Below are positions 63,701-64,000 of a DNA stretch of 64,000 bases, one piece after another (within the stretch, counting starts at the first letter, position 1; each line of letters starts with the position of its first letter). Source of the DNA: Pseudonocardia oroxyli. GTDB lineage: Bacteria > Actinomycetota > Actinomycetes > Mycobacteriales > Pseudonocardiaceae. The translations under genes were made by a program, and so were the position numbers. The stretch covers positions 124,001 through 188,000 of the forward strand of contig NZ_FNBE01000012.1 of the NCBI RefSeq assembly GCF_900102195.1. Direction: 5' to 3'. The notes beneath the pieces were generated by a model. It had not been told where the DNA came from. It did no database searches and saw nothing but the letters and a program-made list of their open reading frames with translations.

Positions 63701-63860
63701 GCCACAGGTCGTCGATCAGGGTGTCGGTGGAGACGACCTCCCCGCCCGCGACGGCGAGCCGGGCCAGTACCGCACGCTGTCGGCGACCCCCCAGGTCGGC
63801 GGGGGCACCCGCGACCTCCGCCCGCACGGGGCCGAGGACCGCGACCCGGACCGACTGCAC
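60693..63860 (-). CDS. AfsR/SARP-family transcriptional regulator with AAA ATPase and TPR domains
   Basis: A 1055-residue regulator. N-terminal winged helix (VRVAVLGPVRAEVAGAPADL, about residues 1-100), bacterial transcriptional activation domain (about 100-250), then an ATPase with Walker A EADAGGGKTAL (residues 291-301) and Walker B VLLVLDDLHRADEE, and long TPR-like repeats. Such large SARPs respond to ATP or protein partners and often activate secondary metabolism. GTG 63860 gives the conserved QSVRVAVLGPV start. No biosynthetic cluster lies beside it in this window. Confidence 0.92.
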   Translation of the reverse strand: MQSVRVAVLGPVRAEVAGAPADLGGRRQRAVLARLAVAGGEVVSTDTLIDDLWRGEPPPRALGALQVHVSHLRRILEPDRAPRTPASVLVSEPPGYALRLPRDAVDSRRVAAVLAGSDQTEEALVEVLAAWTGPTLAEFADERWAAPEVARLDELRLVATERLAEARLARGRPADAVPGLEVLLRDHPLREGAVRLLALALYRSGRQADALAVLARARKRLAAELGVDPGPALRALEQDVLRHAEHVLGRPDPTPVAVAAPTPAPTIVGRERELARLRAAAARGHGLVLVEADAGGGKTALVEAFRAELTGWTTVVGRCPEVDGAPPAWAWSEIVDGLPDPGSDLAGRLAPLRGERRAVGETFWLSRAVVELVAAHAPVLLVLDDLHRADEETLQLLRAVVGTRFEAGSVLVVATVRPAEIGPDLAATLAALAGPIVDRIPLPGLTGPDVRALLRRHGVVEPDAATVALVADRTDGNPLFVRETARLIAVEGPAAATDAVPAGVRDVLRRRVARLPAPARTVLGQAAVLGREFTVDTVVRLATADEDTVLDALELGVLSGLLTEPAPGRVRFTHALVRDTLDADLPRLRRTRLHAAALTAVGPADPAVLARHALEAGPAVAPEVAWGHVERAAREAVATGGYREAARLWRAGLDLAGPEREVELRCALVSALAHSGQVGAAVDERRRAVAAARGTDALVAALTSYDAPISWTIRQDVAVDAELVAVLEGALAVTHDPVARCRLLVALCFEVESADDDRAAEVTAEAMALSAEVGDPLLRCVALNARSFTALGPDRRGELAGIGRELIDTAARAGLTGYESEGHHLLFMVEAEQLDLDAAQRHADSAIALASNGQLGQSLGWAAIFASLRRLVAGDIAGAEAGYAAVQAALTAAGAVNAEVMGTFARFGVRHVAGALADIAEEYLAVEVVPDGMADPTARALLALGRVDEARAVWQRDRQPPRSYYWQIFMALRAEVAIALDDREIAEETYRELLPFADEMAGLGSGTLTLGPVAHFLGELAQFLGGPAAEHRARAAAVAARVGWVSPRTPGAPSA

Positions 63861-63921
63861 CCCGGCAGTATGCCGTGCACCGCCGAAAACAGTCGGCCCT
63901 GTCGGGAAGTAGGCTGGGTCG

Positions 63922-64000
63922 ATGGCCGCTCCGATCCCGCCCACCCGGCGCACCCAGGGCGAACGCCGCGCGAGCAGCCACCAGCTCATCCTCGACGCCG
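63922..64000 (+). CDS. TetR-family regulator, 3' truncated by window edge
   Basis: Only 26 codons are visible: MAAPIPPTRRTQGERRASSH then QLILDA, which fits the start of a TetR DNA-binding domain. ATG 63922 lies 7 nt after TAGGCT (63910-63915), so a leaderless transcript is likely. It is divergent to the SARP gene. Confidence 0.6.
   Translation, partial: MAAPIPPTRRTQGERRASSHQLILDA

Noticed and set aside
60112-63981. A 1289-codon frame on the minus strand in the SARP region
   Set aside because: Same strand but another frame than the 1055-residue SARP product, with an Arg/Gly/Ala-rich translation lacking motifs.

Overview
The window is dense, very high-GC DNA. Many genes start with GTG, many neighbours overlap by ATGA or GTGA, and several starts sit about 7 nt after a TAnnnT hexamer, as leaderless mRNAs do. 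Gene content points to an actinomycete of the Pseudonocardiaceae type (inference). The order asd-ask / leuA ... recR-ybaB / amidase ... dnaX ... tadA-associated pair / tyrA follows, as I recall it, the order in mycobacteria (Rv3708c to Rv3754), so the backbone is chromosomal core with accessory islands between core blocks. I see no rRNA, CRISPR array, insertion sequence or prophage.

Layout. 1-8.6 kb: end of an S9 peptidase, an ACT-GNAT acetyltransferase, small redox genes, two decayed regulators, and the ask-asd-carbonic anhydrase operon. 8.7-10.6 kb: leuA behind a short leader peptide rich in leucine codons. 10.6-16.2 kb: an accessory island with a TPR-CHAT protease-like protein, a cytosolic subtilisin, an ECF sigma factor and a small protein overlapping it. 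16.4-22.9 kb: a DedA protein and a five-gene peptide ABC importer. 23.0-25.8 kb: an XRE/DUF5753 regulator with two DUF397 partners and a run of small membrane proteins, with repeated TTGCAC-type operators. 25.8-30.8 kb: recR, ybaB, a cell-wall amidase, dnaX, the SRP RNA and tRNA-Ser(GGA). 30.8-37.4 kb: two divergent operons around two Zur-like boxes. One encodes a metal-chelate ABC importer and an MFS exporter; the other encodes a DUF364 protein, a GHMP kinase and a PLP-dependent synthase. I read this as a candidate zinc metallophore locus. 37.4-64 kb: mostly housekeeping and ordinary accessory genes (tRNA-Ser(CGA), tadA, M20 amidohydrolase, amidase, asnB, tyrA, Ku and DNA ligase, LCP protein, nadE, AfsR/SARP regulator) with several TetR regulators and readable operators.

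The two most interesting systems are the sigma/FAWR-protein/subtilisin/TPR-CHAT island, which recalls protease-released sigma factors of Craspase-type systems, and the Zur-boxed metallophore locus. At finer scale there is a 25-codon micro-ORF that bridges two ABC transporter genes with overlaps on both sides, a recurring family of intergenic palindromes that lie across stop codons, and a leaderless leuA leader peptide.
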